Positions 12,285-23,845 of a DNA stretch of 64,000 nt are shown here, piece after piece; the first letter of the stretch is position 1; each line of letters begins with the position of its first letter. A program made the position numbers and the translations under genes. The notes under the pieces were generated by a model. It saw only the letters and a program-made list of their open reading frames with translations. It was not told the origin of the DNA and did no database searches. Source of the stretch: Raphanus sativus (taxonomy: Eukaryota; Streptophyta; Magnoliopsida; Brassicales; Brassicaceae). Location: the NCBI RefSeq assembly GCF_000801105.2, contig NC_079515.1, positions 12,710,001 to 12,774,000 of the forward strand, written 5' to 3'.

Positions 12285-13086
12285 TTTCGTATCATACGGA
12301 TAACAAGAAGTTGCATACTGCTCTTAGGGAAGCTCTCACTGATGATGAATTTGAAGAGCTCAAGGAGTCGAGTTTGGGAGTTTTCATCAAGTTCAAGGAG
12401 CAGGGATTTGGTTGGGCTTCAAGGCTGGTTCACTACATGCTCTGTTTAAAGCTGGACATTAAGAAGAAGTACGAGATGTGGTCTCTCGTTGGTCCAGAAC
12501 CTGTGAGGTTTTCACTGTTAGAGTTTGAAAACCTCACTGGTCTAAACTGCGAGTACATCGAGGACCTTGAGACACCAAAATGTGAAGTTACCAAAGAGAT
12601 GGTTTCTTTCTGGGGATGATGGGAGTTCATCTGGAAGCTGGGCCAACTACTGATCAGATAATAGCAGCACTGAAGAGATGCGGGGATTGGTCCACGGAAG
12701 ATCGCAAGCGGCTCGCGTACCTTTCCATCTTCACTGGATTCATTGAAGGGAGAAAGTTTTCAACCGCTACACGATCTACTCTGGCAAGGCTAGTGATGGA
12801 TTTAGAACGGTTTGAGAATTATCCATGGGGGAGAGTCGCGTTTAAGGTGCTGATGGACTCTTTGTGGAACAAAGAGATTACTGGCTGTTACACCGTGGAT
12901 GAGTTTATACAAGTTCTTCAGGTCTGGGCGTACACATCTATTCCGGGAATGGGTGCTAGTATTGGTAGTCCCAGAGCAAACAGTCCGTCTCCACCGATTC
13001 TGGCTTACGAGGGCAGCAGAGGCCGCAGATTCATGAAAGCTGCTATCTTGAGTCAGGTACCTTTCCATCTTCACTTAATTAAGTAG

Positions 13087-13240
13087 TCTGGAAAGTCTTC
13101 CAGCTGGACGACTTAGTAGACGACTTATTATAAGTCTTCTGGAAGGTCTTCCAGCTGGACGACTTAGTAGACGACTTATAATAAGTCGTCTGGAAAGTCT
13201 TCCAGCTGGACGACTTAGTAGACGACTTATAATTAAGTCG
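13087..13240. repeat. GACGACTT satellite in intron 2, three 51-bp tandem units
   Basis: Three direct units of 51-52 bp start at 13087, 13138 and 13189, each beginning TCTGGAARGTCTTCCAGCTG and ending in GACGACTTATAATAAGTC. Each unit contains its own palindromes. The array occupies about two thirds of the 241-nt intron 13057-13297 and leaves both splice-site regions free. Confidence 0.92.
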
Positions 13241-13757
13241 TCTATTTAGTATTTTGTTTCAAAATATCTAACTCGATTCTTCTTCTATTTACTGCAGACC
13301 CGCGTGATCAACTTTGTTGAGAAGGACATTAGTGAAATGTGGCCAAAATGGGACTCTGAGGTTGAGGACGTGCCCGCGAAGAACATCATTAAAGTCATGT
13401 ATGATCGGAGACCGTGGAAGTGGACCATGGATTGCTGGGAAGTCACTGGTACAAAACCTAAGTTTGTGACTCCATCGAAAAGAGCCAAAGAGATGGTTGT
13501 GGTGGAGGTGGAGGAGGAGGAGGAAGACAATCAGAGACCTCAGAAGAAAGGTCATAAAGAGGCTCCTAAAAGGCTCCTAAAGAGGCTCCTAAAGAGGCTA
13601 GAGAAGAGGCTAGAGAAGAGGCTAAAAAAGAGGCTAGTTGGGTGACCAGAGAGGAGTTGGAAAATATGTCCAAGGACTTAGTTGACATGATGAAAGATAG
13701 GTTTAAAAAGTGCATCAGGGAGATTAGGAAGATGTCCGATAGATTGGAAGCTGTGGA

Positions 13758-14097
13758 GAAGAAGGTTGGTGTCACCAATCAGGCTACCCCTACACCTCTA
13801 ACCAAACAGGCTACCCCTCAAGCCAAAGAAACCGGGGTTAGTAACAAACAGCCTACCCCTCAAGCCACAGAAACCGGGGTTAGTAACAAACAGGCTACCC
13901 CTACACCTCAAACCAATCAGCCTACTCCTCAAACCAGACAGCCTACTCCTCAAAAGGATCAGCCTACACTTCAAACCAATCATCCTACTCCTCAAACCAG
14001 ACAGCTACTCCTCAAAAGGCAAAGCCTACTCCTCAAAAGAAACAGCCTTCTCGTCAAACGAAACAGCCTACTCCTCAAAAGAAACTGCCTTCTCCTC
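13758..14097 (+). repeat. Coding minisatellite, QPTPQTR-type units
   Basis: Repeated units of 21 nt (CAGCCTACTCCTCAAACCAG and variants), with two longer AAAGAAACCGGGGTTAGTAA-containing units near 13825 and 13868. In the intact frame it encodes a proline/glutamine/threonine-rich linker. A single-base loss near 14003 shifts the end of the array into a leucine/lysine frame. Confidence 0.85.
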
Positions 14098-14140
14098 TGT
14101 CCAAAGAGGTTAGTATCAAATCCTCTCCCAACAAGAATTA

Positions 14141-14402
14141 AGTCGTCCAGGGTCTTCTAGTTGTCCAGAGACTTAAATAAAAGTTGTCTGGACGACTAGT
14201 TGACCCTGGACGACTTAAACGTAAGTTGTCTGGACGACTACTTGACACGGACGACTTAAAATTAAGTCGTCCGTGGTCAACTAGTCGTCCAGACAACTTA
14301 CGTTTAAGTCGTCCAGGGTCAAATAGTCGTCCAGACAACTTTTATTTAAGTCGTCCAGGGTCAACTAGTCGTCCAGACAACTTTTATTTAAGTCGTCCAG
14401 GG
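14141..14402. repeat. GACGACTT satellite in intron 3 with a ~90-bp hairpin
   Basis: Within the 322-nt intron 14109-14430, arms 14170-14258 and 14263-14352 are inverted repeats of about 89-90 nt with only a few mismatches and one indel, around a 4-nt AT loop at 14259-14262. Further direct copies of the right arm continue to 14402. The words are GTCGTCCAGACAACTT and GTCGTCCAGGGTCAACTAG and their complements. The transcript would form a very stable stem. Confidence 0.92.
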
Positions 14403-14838
14403 TTAACTTGTGTGCAACTTTATATTGCAGAGATTGTTGCCGGAGGATACAGCAGATGAGGCGATCTCGGTATATAAGATCTTGCCGGAGGATAAAGCAG
14501 ATGGTGTCACCTCCAAAGAGATTGTTCCTCTCACTTCCACTGACCAACCGAGCTTCGCTCCAACGAATACAACAACCGAGCTTCGCTTCCACCGATCCAA
14601 GCGTTCCAGTTTCAGAACACGAGCCTGGTTGTATTGGACAAAACAGCTCCCACTGCTTCTAGACGTGCAAGGAGTGAAACGAACGAAGAACCTGCTCCCA
14701 CGCAGATAATCTCCTTATACGGCAGAGAGAAAGAAACTCCTTAGAGTGGCAAAGTAAATCCATTTCCCACACTAAACAGACCTAAGTTGAAGGAGCTCGC
14801 TGATTGGTTGAAAACTGATCCGTAAGTGATTGCTTTAC

Positions 14839-14938
14839 NNNNNNNNNNNNNNNNNNNNNNNNNNNNNNNNNNNNNNNNNNNNNNNNNNNNNNNNNNNNNN
14901 NNNNNNNNNNNNNNNNNNNNNNNNNNNNNNNNNNNNNN
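14839..14938. other. Assembly gap (100 N)
   Basis: Exactly 100 N, the usual placeholder for a gap of unknown size. It removes the 3' end of the DUF1985 gene, whose last visible donor site (CC|GTAAGTG) is at 14821-14822. Confidence 0.99.
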
Positions 14939-17180
14939 TAAATTTATTATATACATTTTTTATAAAAGAAATATATGATTTGTTCGATAATTTATCTTCG
15001 TACTCATAACTAAATGATATGTCCAGAGCTAGATGGAGAGAAAACTTATCTTCGTACTCATAACTAAATGAAAGAAAACTTCTCTCGGTAATTAAGAATT
15101 TAACGCCTCTAATCATGTATATAATCCATAAATGATCGTCTAATTTGGAAAGGATATATAGTATCTTGATATTACACTATAGATATTTCTTATCCCCTGA
15201 TCAGATAATTGTTAACAAAACTAATCAAGACACAAGTCAAAATTTTATTATTATCATATCAGAATTTAATGCAAAAACTAATGTTTATTTTAGAAATCGG
15301 AAATAGAAACATTTGACTTCCCATAAGCAATCATGTCATCAATATCTTAGAATCAGATACTTCGAATCAGATATTTTAATTCATATGCAAATTGATTGAC
15401 AAAAAATATTAGTCTACTAAAATTTAATGAGATTTTTTAATCTCAAGGAATTAGTGCTTAAGTTTAGGGATTGCATCAATAAACTCGACGCAATTAATAG
15501 CATAGTTCGCATTCTTAATCGAGATCTGAATATTTTAATTGCCTTTTCATAATATTAGACGAATTTTTGTTGTATTATAGGAAACAAACCGTACATAAGG
15601 ATTTGAAAATTAATTTTTGAAAGCAATAACTGACAATCACTTGTCCTCTCAACAATTTGACTCGCTACAATTTTTAGTTTCCATATTTTTGTATGTCAAA
15701 ATTTACTCTGAATCTATAATACCATAAAAGTTTTTTTTTTCTTTTGAATTACAAAAATCCATTAATAATAGTCATAACCTAATTTACATTCATAATGTTT
15801 TCTAAATTTATGAGAATACAATTAAAAATCACCAAGTAATGGGTGATTGACAGCGGATTTGATGTAATTTATTTAATATTAGCATATCAGTGGCATAACT
15901 AAGGGAATCACAGCCATATTCCAGGTTTTAACTATAATTAAGGTTGACATGGCATAATTAACGTAGGAAGATCATCAATATCATGTGGGTTGTGATGCAA
16001 GTAATAAAGTGATTGTTATTACATATTTGATTTTTAGGAAAATACATCAAAGGAATAAATTCTCCATAGTTAACGCATGAAGTATTTTCTTCATATAGTT
16101 TGAATCGGATCCTTATAAAATAAAATTTACATCAAACTTAACTAACTAATTTATAACCAGCATGCAGAAATATGATAATTTAGATTATCATTTGATGATT
16201 ATATATATTGATCGTTTGATGGTAGCAAGTCATTAGATTGTATTATGTACTTTGTATAATGATTTTAAGTTACAACATGTCAACCTGTGATTATCACATT
16301 TTATTTTATATAAGTTATATACGTAGGAAACCATATGATTCGAAGTCTCCTATATAATTGATAAAAAAATTAGTATGTCGAACGCAACATTATTAATATA
16401 CCTGTAATAATATATGGACAATAAAGATGCTGGATCGTTTGATGATATCAAGCCACTAAGTTTTATAATGATTTTCAAATAATATTTTGAGTTAGTCCAT
16501 GTCAACCATAAAGTCGGAAGTTATATTTTTCAAGATACTAAAACCATATGATATACCAACTCAAATATCATGATTCATCGATGAGTGTATTGATTAATAA
16601 TTTGTGTAATATAACATGGAAATTAATAATGCAATATTAAGAAGGATTAATCGTATACATTATATTCTTGGTTAATCAATGAAAAAGAAGCTTATAGCAT
16701 ATTAATGAAATTATAAAATAATGACCAATGGCAGTTGTTGTAATTAGGCTAGTAAATTAAGGGGTTTTTAATATAGTTGGTGAGAGAGCTTGTGGTGTTG
16801 ACACCTAGAAAATGGCACTGTCGTAAATCACACATGAATTAAAAGTTAATTATTTCTAATGCTCCTAAAATAATATACAGAGGATATACCATCACCCGTT
16901 AAACTAGTGGTGGTTTTATGCATTAGGCCTAATGTGCATTGTTGCTCGTTTCTTTACTTGTCTATTGAGTTTTTTAGTAATAAACTAATCAATCATTGGA
17001 AAAGTGTTACTGTATAAATTAATTAAGTCAGATACTTAAAATTGGAGCATAGTAAGTTGTGGGGCCAATGGTTGGTGAAAGCATGAGAGTGTGACAACAA
17101 CACTCACTCACTCACCCTCTCGCTCCCCCTCATTTCTCCTTTTTTTGTCAACATTTCTCCTATATTATCACTTCTTTATA
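14939..17180. other. AT-rich intergenic spacer with small tandem duplications
   Basis: No gene is supported. A 26-bp word (ATCTTCGTACTCATAACTAA and extension) is repeated near 14993 and 15047, a period of 54 bp. Two diverged copies of a segment of about 190 bp lie at roughly 16200-16390 and 16425-16620, sharing GATCGTTTGATG, TATAATGATTTT, CATGTCAACC and ACCATATGAT in the same order. Confidence 0.65.
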
Positions 17181-17422
17181 CTTCCTCCATTTTAAAAAGA
17201 TACATATTCTACATTTTCACATATATTAAAAAAACACATTAAAAATGCATTGATTTTTGTGAATAATAATTTTCCATAACTTCTAACCAATAGAAATATA
17301 ACAAACACAATTAATTTTGTTAAAATCACCAATTTTTCATTAAATAATACATTTAAAAAGTAAAAAATATATCTTTTTAAAACAACTTTCTTAAAATATG
17401 GATTTTTTTGAAACGGAGGGAA
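17181..17422. mobile_element. Stowaway-like MITE
   Basis: This 242-bp segment is bounded by TA on both sides. Its ends are CTTCCTCCATTTTAAAAAG (left) and, read inward, TTCCCTCCGTTTCAAAAAAA (right). The CTCCCTCCGTTTC-type terminus and TA target site are characteristic of Stowaway/Tc1-mariner MITEs. The interior is AT-rich and non-coding, and the minus-strand frame across it is spurious. Confidence 0.75.
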
Positions 17423-17661
17423 TATATGATTTTCAGTCTTCATTTGAGTAAGATTCGTTGAGTGTATAAGTTCCAAATTTGATAATAACAAAAGAAAACG
17501 TTACAATAGAATCACAATTTATGGCTTTGGTTATTCCTAGATATACTGTTACGTTTTAAGGTGGTACTGGGTTTTGTCCATGATTGATGTCGGGCTTTTT
17601 GGATAAGCCCATCGTTACTTCAGTTAGATTTTATAATTTTTAATTTTTAATATATAAAAGC

Positions 17662-18278
17662 TAGGATTGACACATCAGTTTGGTTTTGATTCGGTTTGAT
17701 TTGGTTTGATTAATTTGAATTTTATAGACTGAATCTAATCCGAACCAAAATAGTTTTTGGTTTGAGTTTGGTTTGATTTAGATTTAGTTTGATTTATTTT
17801 GTTATGGTTTGGTTCCATTCGGTGTAGTTCAAATTGATTATAAAATATGTTGGTATTAATTTGATTGAAAAATAATCAACTTATAAAAAGCAGGGTGGAA
17901 TATAAATTTTTTAAGCTAAAAAATCTATTACTAAAATAATGCATCCAAAAATTAAGTTTATTTCTGGTATAAAATATAGTCTAAATACAATTTTCAGGTA
18001 TTTTATATTAAGACTAGAATCAGAGAATATATATATATATATAAAATATCATTTTTATCATATTTGGGAAGTTAAAAGTAAATAATTTCATAATATGTTA
18101 ATATACTCTTATATATTATTTATTAATATATAAAAACAAATTGGGTTATCAGTTTAATTCGGTTTAAAACCAGACAAACCATTTGGATTGAATAAAACTA
18201 AAACATGAACCAATTAGATTATGTAAAGAATACAATTTGGCTTGGTTCTGTTCAGATTGGTATTTTTGTCCACCCTTA
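17662..18278. mobile_element. Non-autonomous hAT element, same family as 10729-12284
   Basis: Perfect 8-bp direct repeats ataaaagc flank it (17654-17661 and 18279-18286). The left end is TAGGATTGACACATCAG and the right end, read inward, is TAAGGGTGGACAAAAATACC. Inside the ends are degenerate GGTTTGATTCGGTTT words. Internal blocks align with the 10.7-12.3 kb element in the same order, for example TATAAAATATG...AACTTATAAAAA...CTATTACTAAAA and AAAACATGAACCAATYAG. It has no transposase sequence and is more diverged than its relative. Confidence 0.88.
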
Positions 18279-18286
18279 ATAAAAGC

Positions 18287-19740
18287 TAAACTCCAATAGC
18301 ATCTACGAGAGAGTTATTAGTAGTTTTAAGGCCTTTGCAATGCCAAAATTGGAGGGAGACGTTTCAGGATTTGCGGAATTATAAGTCACGGAGAGTTAGC
18401 GTGATAGATTTGAGGAATAAATGTGTTATCTTCTATACGTAGAACTTATAAGATGTATGAGATGAAATGAGTTATTATTGAAGAACGTTCCACACCAACA
18501 AAACTGGAGTCATTCCTCGTAAGAGGCTAACTTAAATTCACATTAACAATAGTCTTTGTATTTGGCTAGGGGATTGTACTGAAAGCATGCATTAAATTAG
18601 ATGCACTGGCTTTCGCTTGCTATAGATTGTCAAACATTTTCAGCGATTGTCTTCATCTTTTGTGGTTTGAAATTTCTCACGTCTAAATATTAAATATATT
18701 TTCTGTGTGTGTGTGTGGCCGCCTTGGTTGGGCGAGTAAGAAGTAAAATCAATAATATCGAATACAATCGATGTACACTCATTCTCCAAGACTCCAACCA
18801 TAGATAAAAATAAAGTCGATAATAATAAAAAAACGAATGTAATGGTTGTAGTGGTAAGCCATTAATGAGTTAGTTGTTCGTTTCAGTTTTCTCATTGTCT
18901 CAAAAGTCCACACCATGACACCAAAGTTATGACTACCACCATATCCCTCGTATCTGGTTTGCTTTTGAAACTTTTCTCAATCGAAGTTAAAAAAAAATAC
19001 ATGGCCACATGACACCGAAGAAGTATGAACCATCCAAACATGCCGGACACCGTCCATCATTAATGGTAGTTTGGTCTGGATAGAACTAATTAGTTTTAAA
19101 AAGAAAAATTATCATAAGTCCACAAGGATTTTATCAAAGAGCACATTCTTATGTGCAGATTTTTGCTCGCATTACGGATATCTTCTTTGGAGCTGCCAAA
19201 AGTCAAATGCTGGACAGTAAATGGGCATATGCACCAAGGGAGAAAAGATCAAGATCTCGAGGAATACATAGAAAATGCTTCTATATCTAACTTTTTATTT
19301 TATGAAATTTTTATTTTCCGCCCACATTTTTATGTTCAAAGAAGGATTGTACGTTATGAAGAACATATCAGATGCATAGAGGATCATTGTCTTAATTGTA
19401 TGGAACATGTCAGTCCATCAATATAACAAACTTATAAACACAAATGCTAAAACACTTTTTTTAGTAACAAACTTTGGTTTTTCTTAATCGATTGATGTCA
19501 ACTATAGAATTGTTGTAACACAACAACAACATCACAAAGAAGTACCATCTATGATTGAAAGTAAGAAATAAAGAAAATAACGTCTTACGTAACAAAAACA
19601 GTATTTAAGGAGTAGAAGGCCAGTGGCAGTTAGGGAGTAATGTGTTATAATTAATCGGCCCTAATAGACTGGTAAGTGTTAACCGTCTATATCCATACTA
19701 ATAAATTCAACCTCAGAACTTTCTATTAAACCCCTTTTAC
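18287..19740. promoter_or_regulatory. Upstream region of the RD22 gene
   Basis: No gene is supported; the frame 19151-19426 lacks homology I can recognise. A CACATG motif is at 19006-19011. In Arabidopsis the RD22 promoter is activated by MYC and MYB factors through CACATG and a MYB site (known of the family), but here the motif is about 0.8 kb from the start codon and I did not find a convincing MYB partner nearby. Confidence 0.4.
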
Positions 19741-19747
19741 TATAAAT
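19741..19747 (+). promoter_or_regulatory. Putative RD22 TATA box
   Basis: TATAAAT lies 79 bp before the RD22 start codon, which implies a leader of about 50 nt. ACGT cores (TACGTACGTAC) follow immediately and could be ABRE-like elements. It is supported by position and motif only. Confidence 0.5.
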
Positions 19748-19825
19748 TCTACGTACGTACACTCCCACTTCTTATCCTCGAGTTCATCTAAACCCCCATT
19801 TATATTCTAATTAACTCCTACAAAA

Positions 19826-21985
19826 ATGGCCACTCGTCTTCCATTGATCTGTCTTCTTGTCTCAGTCACGGCGATTGCGGCTGACTTATCACCGGAGCGT
19901 TACTGGAACACGGCCTTACCAAACACTCCCATTCCAAGCTCTCTCCGCCATCTCTTAACGCCAGGTTAAAATTTATATTACTTTCACCTACTTAAATATG
20001 TTTTTTTTTCCTACTAGTCTTTCACCACTATTCCTAAAATTTTAAGGATCTTCTTCTATTTTCTCTATTTTTTATCGGGTTTTCCATTTTAATATTCAAG
20101 GCAGACACAAAGAAGGAGAATTGCAATTATGTTCTTAAGCTGTAAACGACTTTAAAAACTAGATAAAAGGCTACATCATGTGTAAATGTTTTTTTATATA
20201 AATAAATTTAACATTCTTAAAAGAAATTGTAGACCTAAATAATTACAAAGAAAGATGTGTTTGATTTTTACTTATTACGATTTCTATATATATATATATA
20301 TATATATGAAGATATGTGTCACAAGCTGTTTGGCTACACAATCTATGATAATTTGTGAAGAGTAGTCATTTGTGAACGTGTACGTTAGTAGCAAATAAAT
20401 GTGTACTTACCAAATTAATTCGTCGTCGCAGATTTCACCGATGAGAAAAGCACCAACGTCCAAGTAGGGAAAGGAGGAGTGAACGTTAACGCCGGAAAAG
20501 GTAAACCCGGCGGAGGAACCGCCGTGAACGTTGGAAAGGGAGGCGTCCACGTGGACACCGGAAAGGGTAAGGGTAAGGGGACACACGTGAGCGTTAGCGG
20601 CGGAAAAGGTCCTGGAGGAGGCGTGGGCGTCCATACCGGGAAACCTGGAAAGAGAACCGACGTAGGAGTGGGTAAAGGCGGCGTTATAGTGCACACGCGC
20701 CACAAGGGCAAGCCGGTCTACGTCGGTGTGAAACCAGGACCAAACCCTTTTGTGTATAACTACGCAGCGAGCAAGACTCAGCTCCACGACGATCCCAAAG
20801 CGGCTCTCTTTTTCTTGGAGAAGGACATGGTTCCCGGAAAAGAGATGAACCTTAGGTTTAATGCGGAGGACGGCTACGACGGCAAGACGACCTTCTTGCC
20901 ACGTGGGGAGGCGGAAACGGTGCCGTTTGAGTCGGAGAAGTTTTCGGAGATCTTGAAGACTTTCTCGGTTAAACCCGGTTCGGGAGAAGCTGAGATGATG
21001 AAGAAAACGATTGAGGAGTGTGAAGCTAAAAGAGTTGGTGGAGAGGAGAAGTATTGTGCTACGTCTTTGGAGTCAATGGTTGACTTTAGCGTTTCTAAAC
21101 TTGGCAAAGATCACGTTCGTGCAGTTTCCACTGAGGTAAATAAACTAAAATAGTAAAAAAGAAACCTAAAACCAATCTCTTATTTCTATGATTTAGGATT
21201 AGGCCAATATAAAACTAAATAATATTTAATTTTGTATGGTTACATCTATTTCCTTATAAGATATAACATTCCCGTTCCACAAAAGTGTTGAAAACAATTG
21301 TTTTATAAAAAGAGAATTTTTGTGGGTTTCTATAACAAAATAAATAAAATTAAAAGAATTTTTTAATTGTTATTGGTTTAACTTTGTTTAAAATTGATAA
21401 TCATAAATGATGCATTTATGATACAAATTTATAAAAAATAAAATATGTGTGAACAATCGAAAATGTATAATCAAACATATAAACTGTTTATAAATTTCAG
21501 TTTGGTAGGTTTGGTTATAAGTAAATTAGCTAGCTTCGGTTTTCAGTTTAGTAATCATTATATGTTAGAAGATACATATTCAACTTTGGTTCGGTTTAGA
21601 TTCATTATCCTATGTCTATCTAATATTCTGGTTGATTACGTAACCTTGGTTTCCACAGGTGGCTGAGAAGAATGCACCGATGCAGAAGTACAGAATCACA
21701 GCGGCTGGAGTAAAGAAGTTGTCGGATGACAAGTCAGTGGTGTGTCACAAACAGAAGTACCCATTCGCAGTGTTCTACTGCCACAAGGCGATGATGACGA
21801 GCGTTTACTCGGTTCCGCTCGAAGGAGAGAACGGGTTGAGGGCTAAGGCGGTTGCTGTATGCCACAAGAACACCTCAGCTTGGAACCCAAACCACTTGGC
21901 CTTCAAAGTCCTTAAAGTGAAGCCAGGGACTGTTCCGGTCTGCCATTTCCTCCCTGAGACCCATGTTGTTTGGTTCAGCTATTAG
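19826..21985 (+). CDS. RD22: RD22-like BURP-domain protein
   Basis: Exons are 19826-19964, 20432-21135 and 21659-21985, all GT-AG and in frame, giving 389 aa, close to the length of Arabidopsis RD22. Residues 1-18 or so form a signal peptide (RLPLICLLVSVTAIAA), suggesting export to the cell wall or apoplast. Residues about 55-145 are a Gly/Lys/Val repeat region (NVGKGG, HVDTGKG, VHTGKPG). The C-terminal BURP domain, about 165-389, begins with ALFFLEKDM and carries the spaced cysteine-histidine pairs VCHKQKYPF, YCHKAM, VCHKNTSAW and VCHFLPE. RD22 is a classic marker of dehydration and ABA signalling in Arabidopsis; its biochemical role remains unclear. Introns are about 467 and 523 bp, with an AT microsatellite in the first. 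The gene appears intact. Confidence 0.95.
21136..21658 (+). other. RD22 intron 2 with possible hAT-like debris
   Basis: The intron's later part contains GGTTTGGTTATAAG and TTGGTTCGGTTTAGATTC words resembling the subterminal repeats of the two hAT elements upstream. I could not define ends or a TSD, so insertion is only suggested. Confidence 0.3.
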
Positions 21986-23110
21986 ATATGCTTTCTATAC
22001 TGTGTGATATCGAATAATGTTTGAGACAATCTATCTTTTAGGATGTTTAATATACATATAGTAATGTGTGATTTTCCATATAATCAAAGATCGACGGTAT
22101 CTATATGTTCTTAGTTTACTTTACCTAGTCTTTTGTGACCTACGTGCTTCTTGTTGTTTTGCAAAAACATACAATAAAACTGATCAAGTAGATGTTGGGA
22201 TAGTGCATGGTACGTACTAATTCAATTTCATTCAGAAATAGCAATTTACGTCTTAAATACAATAGTATCAACAATTAGTTCTAAACACCAGATGAGACTA
22301 TGAGTAAAAGGTTTAGAATTTGGTTTATAAAAAATATATGTGTATATATAAAACTAGTCTGCATAAGTTGAATGTTAAAAGAACCATTTTTGGACCAACC
22401 TGATCAAATTCATGCTTGTGCTCGTCAACTTTATGTTGGCAGAATTATCTGATACATTTTCTTTTGTGTTTGATCAATTTTCAAATGTTTCTGAGTTTTT
22501 TTTTGTAAACAACTCCTGCATCGTTTAATTTTCACTGTTTTATTCATTAGAAAAAATATATATTTGCTTGCTTAATTTTTGTTTATTTACTCAACAAAAA
22601 AAAAATCTTGAATGTGTAGTAAGTAGGAAAATAAAGAGGTTAAACAAAATCTTGAATCTATACCATAAAAAGCTAAATAGCAAAACTAAAATTCAAACAT
22701 AGTTTGACCGCACCAAACGATTTCAACGCTGAAAAATCTATATGAGACTTGAGAGTCATGGGTAGCACAATCAAATTCAATTCAATTATGTAGAATTGTC
22801 TGATACATTATATTTTTTTTTGCAGAATTCTGTAATAAGATATTTGAATTAACTTTTACGTAGTTTCTGAGATTTTTTTTTGTAGTTAACTCGTGTATCA
22901 TTTAATTTGTCACCGTTTTATTCATTGGAAATATTATTATTTTCCAGCTTAATATTTATTCAACAAATAAAATCTTGAATGTGTTAAATAGGAAATAAGG
23001 AGGTTAAACTTTTTTTAAACAAAATCTTGAATGTAAATACCATAAAAGAACTGGAAAACAAAAACTGAAAATTCAAACATAGTTTGACCGCACCAAACGA
23101 TTTCAAACGC
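21986..23110. repeat. Duplicated promoter segment upstream of the ASI1-like gene
   Basis: Two direct copies of about 350 bp, roughly 22390-22735 and 22759-23107, share blocks in the same order: TCTGATACATT, GTTTCTGAG followed by poly(T), TTTTATTCATT, AATCTTGAATGTGT and the highly conserved AACATAGTTTGACCGCACC. Offset grows from about 350 to 380 bp through small indels. The second copy ends next to the probable transcription start of the downstream gene. The first 400 bp after RD22 hold only its 3' flank. Confidence 0.8.
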
Positions 23111-23845
23111 AGAGGAGACTAGAGAGAGCAAAGGGTAGAACCGACAATTCGCCGAAATAAATACAAAACTCGGCCCTAATCATAGAGGAGGCGGCAGATT
23201 AGTCAATTTACGAGAGTAATGAGCGTAGTGTATTAAACACGATTAGTAGTAGTCAGTTACTTCTGAAACAGCAACATGCAGCAGCAGCACAGAAGCGGAG
23301 GAGAGCAAAAGAAAAAAAAAAGGCTTACGACGACGGTCACACTCTCCTATCTCCTTCGGGAACTGCGATGTTACCATAAATAGCAAAACGCGATTTCTTC
23401 TTCGCCCGGAGATTGTCGTTTGAGGCTACTGTAGAGCGAGAGAGAGAGAGAGAGATAAACAGAACGAAGCAGAGATAAAGTGAGTGTGGTTGTTGATTCA
23501 ACTCGGAAATTAGGGTTTCGTCTAGTACATTGCCGTCGCTCACTGTTCAGTTTTCTCGAAATCGTTTCTCTGTTTCCGTGCCGCCGTGTGCTTGGTTGAT
23601 GATGATGGATTGATTCTGAAACGTCGTTTTGATTTCGCTTTGTTTTTTTTTTTTTAATTTGGATTTTTTTTTCTGAGATTGCATTTTTTAAGTGGATCTT
23701 AATATTAGTATCTCTTAGAGTCAAAGCTCTGGTGCTTTTATGTGAACTTATTTCTTTTTTTGTCCTTGTAGTTTTTGATTCGAAGTACTGATCTGTGGGC
23801 TCCTTTTGTTGTTAGGAGAAGCCTTCTGCTCCATTGTAAAAAAAA

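Larger units (their letters stand above)
10335..14821 (+). pseudogene. DUF1985 (Ulp1-type transposon-associated) gene, disrupted
   Basis: Proposed exons are 10335-10370, 10645-10728 continued at 12293-13056 after a hAT insertion, 13298-14108 and 14431-14821; the next exon falls in the gap at 14839. All three introns are GT-AG and phase 0. Exon 2 encodes a DUF1985-like domain (LDIKKKYEMWSLVGPEPVRF, then GPTTDQIIAALKRCGDWS and LAYLSIFTGFIEGRKFSTAT). Exon 3 encodes an acidic EAPK/EAREEA repeat and a QPTPQTR-type proline/glutamine repeat. In known relatives a C48 (Ulp1-like) protease domain follows; here it would lie in the gap. The frame is broken by single-base losses near 12614, 13570 and 14003 and by further shifts in exon 4. 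DUF1985 genes are commonly carried by Mutator-like elements, but I found no terminal repeats. I infer a dead copy. Confidence 0.75.

Noticed and set aside
14138..14459. Repeat proteins (SGRLVDPGRL, SRPDNFYLSRPG) in both strands
   Set aside because: They arise from translating the intron 3 satellite; the splice sites at 14108 and 14431 explain the region better.
20407..20787. Minus-strand frames of 126 and 98 codons over RD22 exon 2
   Set aside because: They are antisense shadows of the Gly/Lys repeat; the plus strand encodes the recognised BURP protein with correct splice sites.
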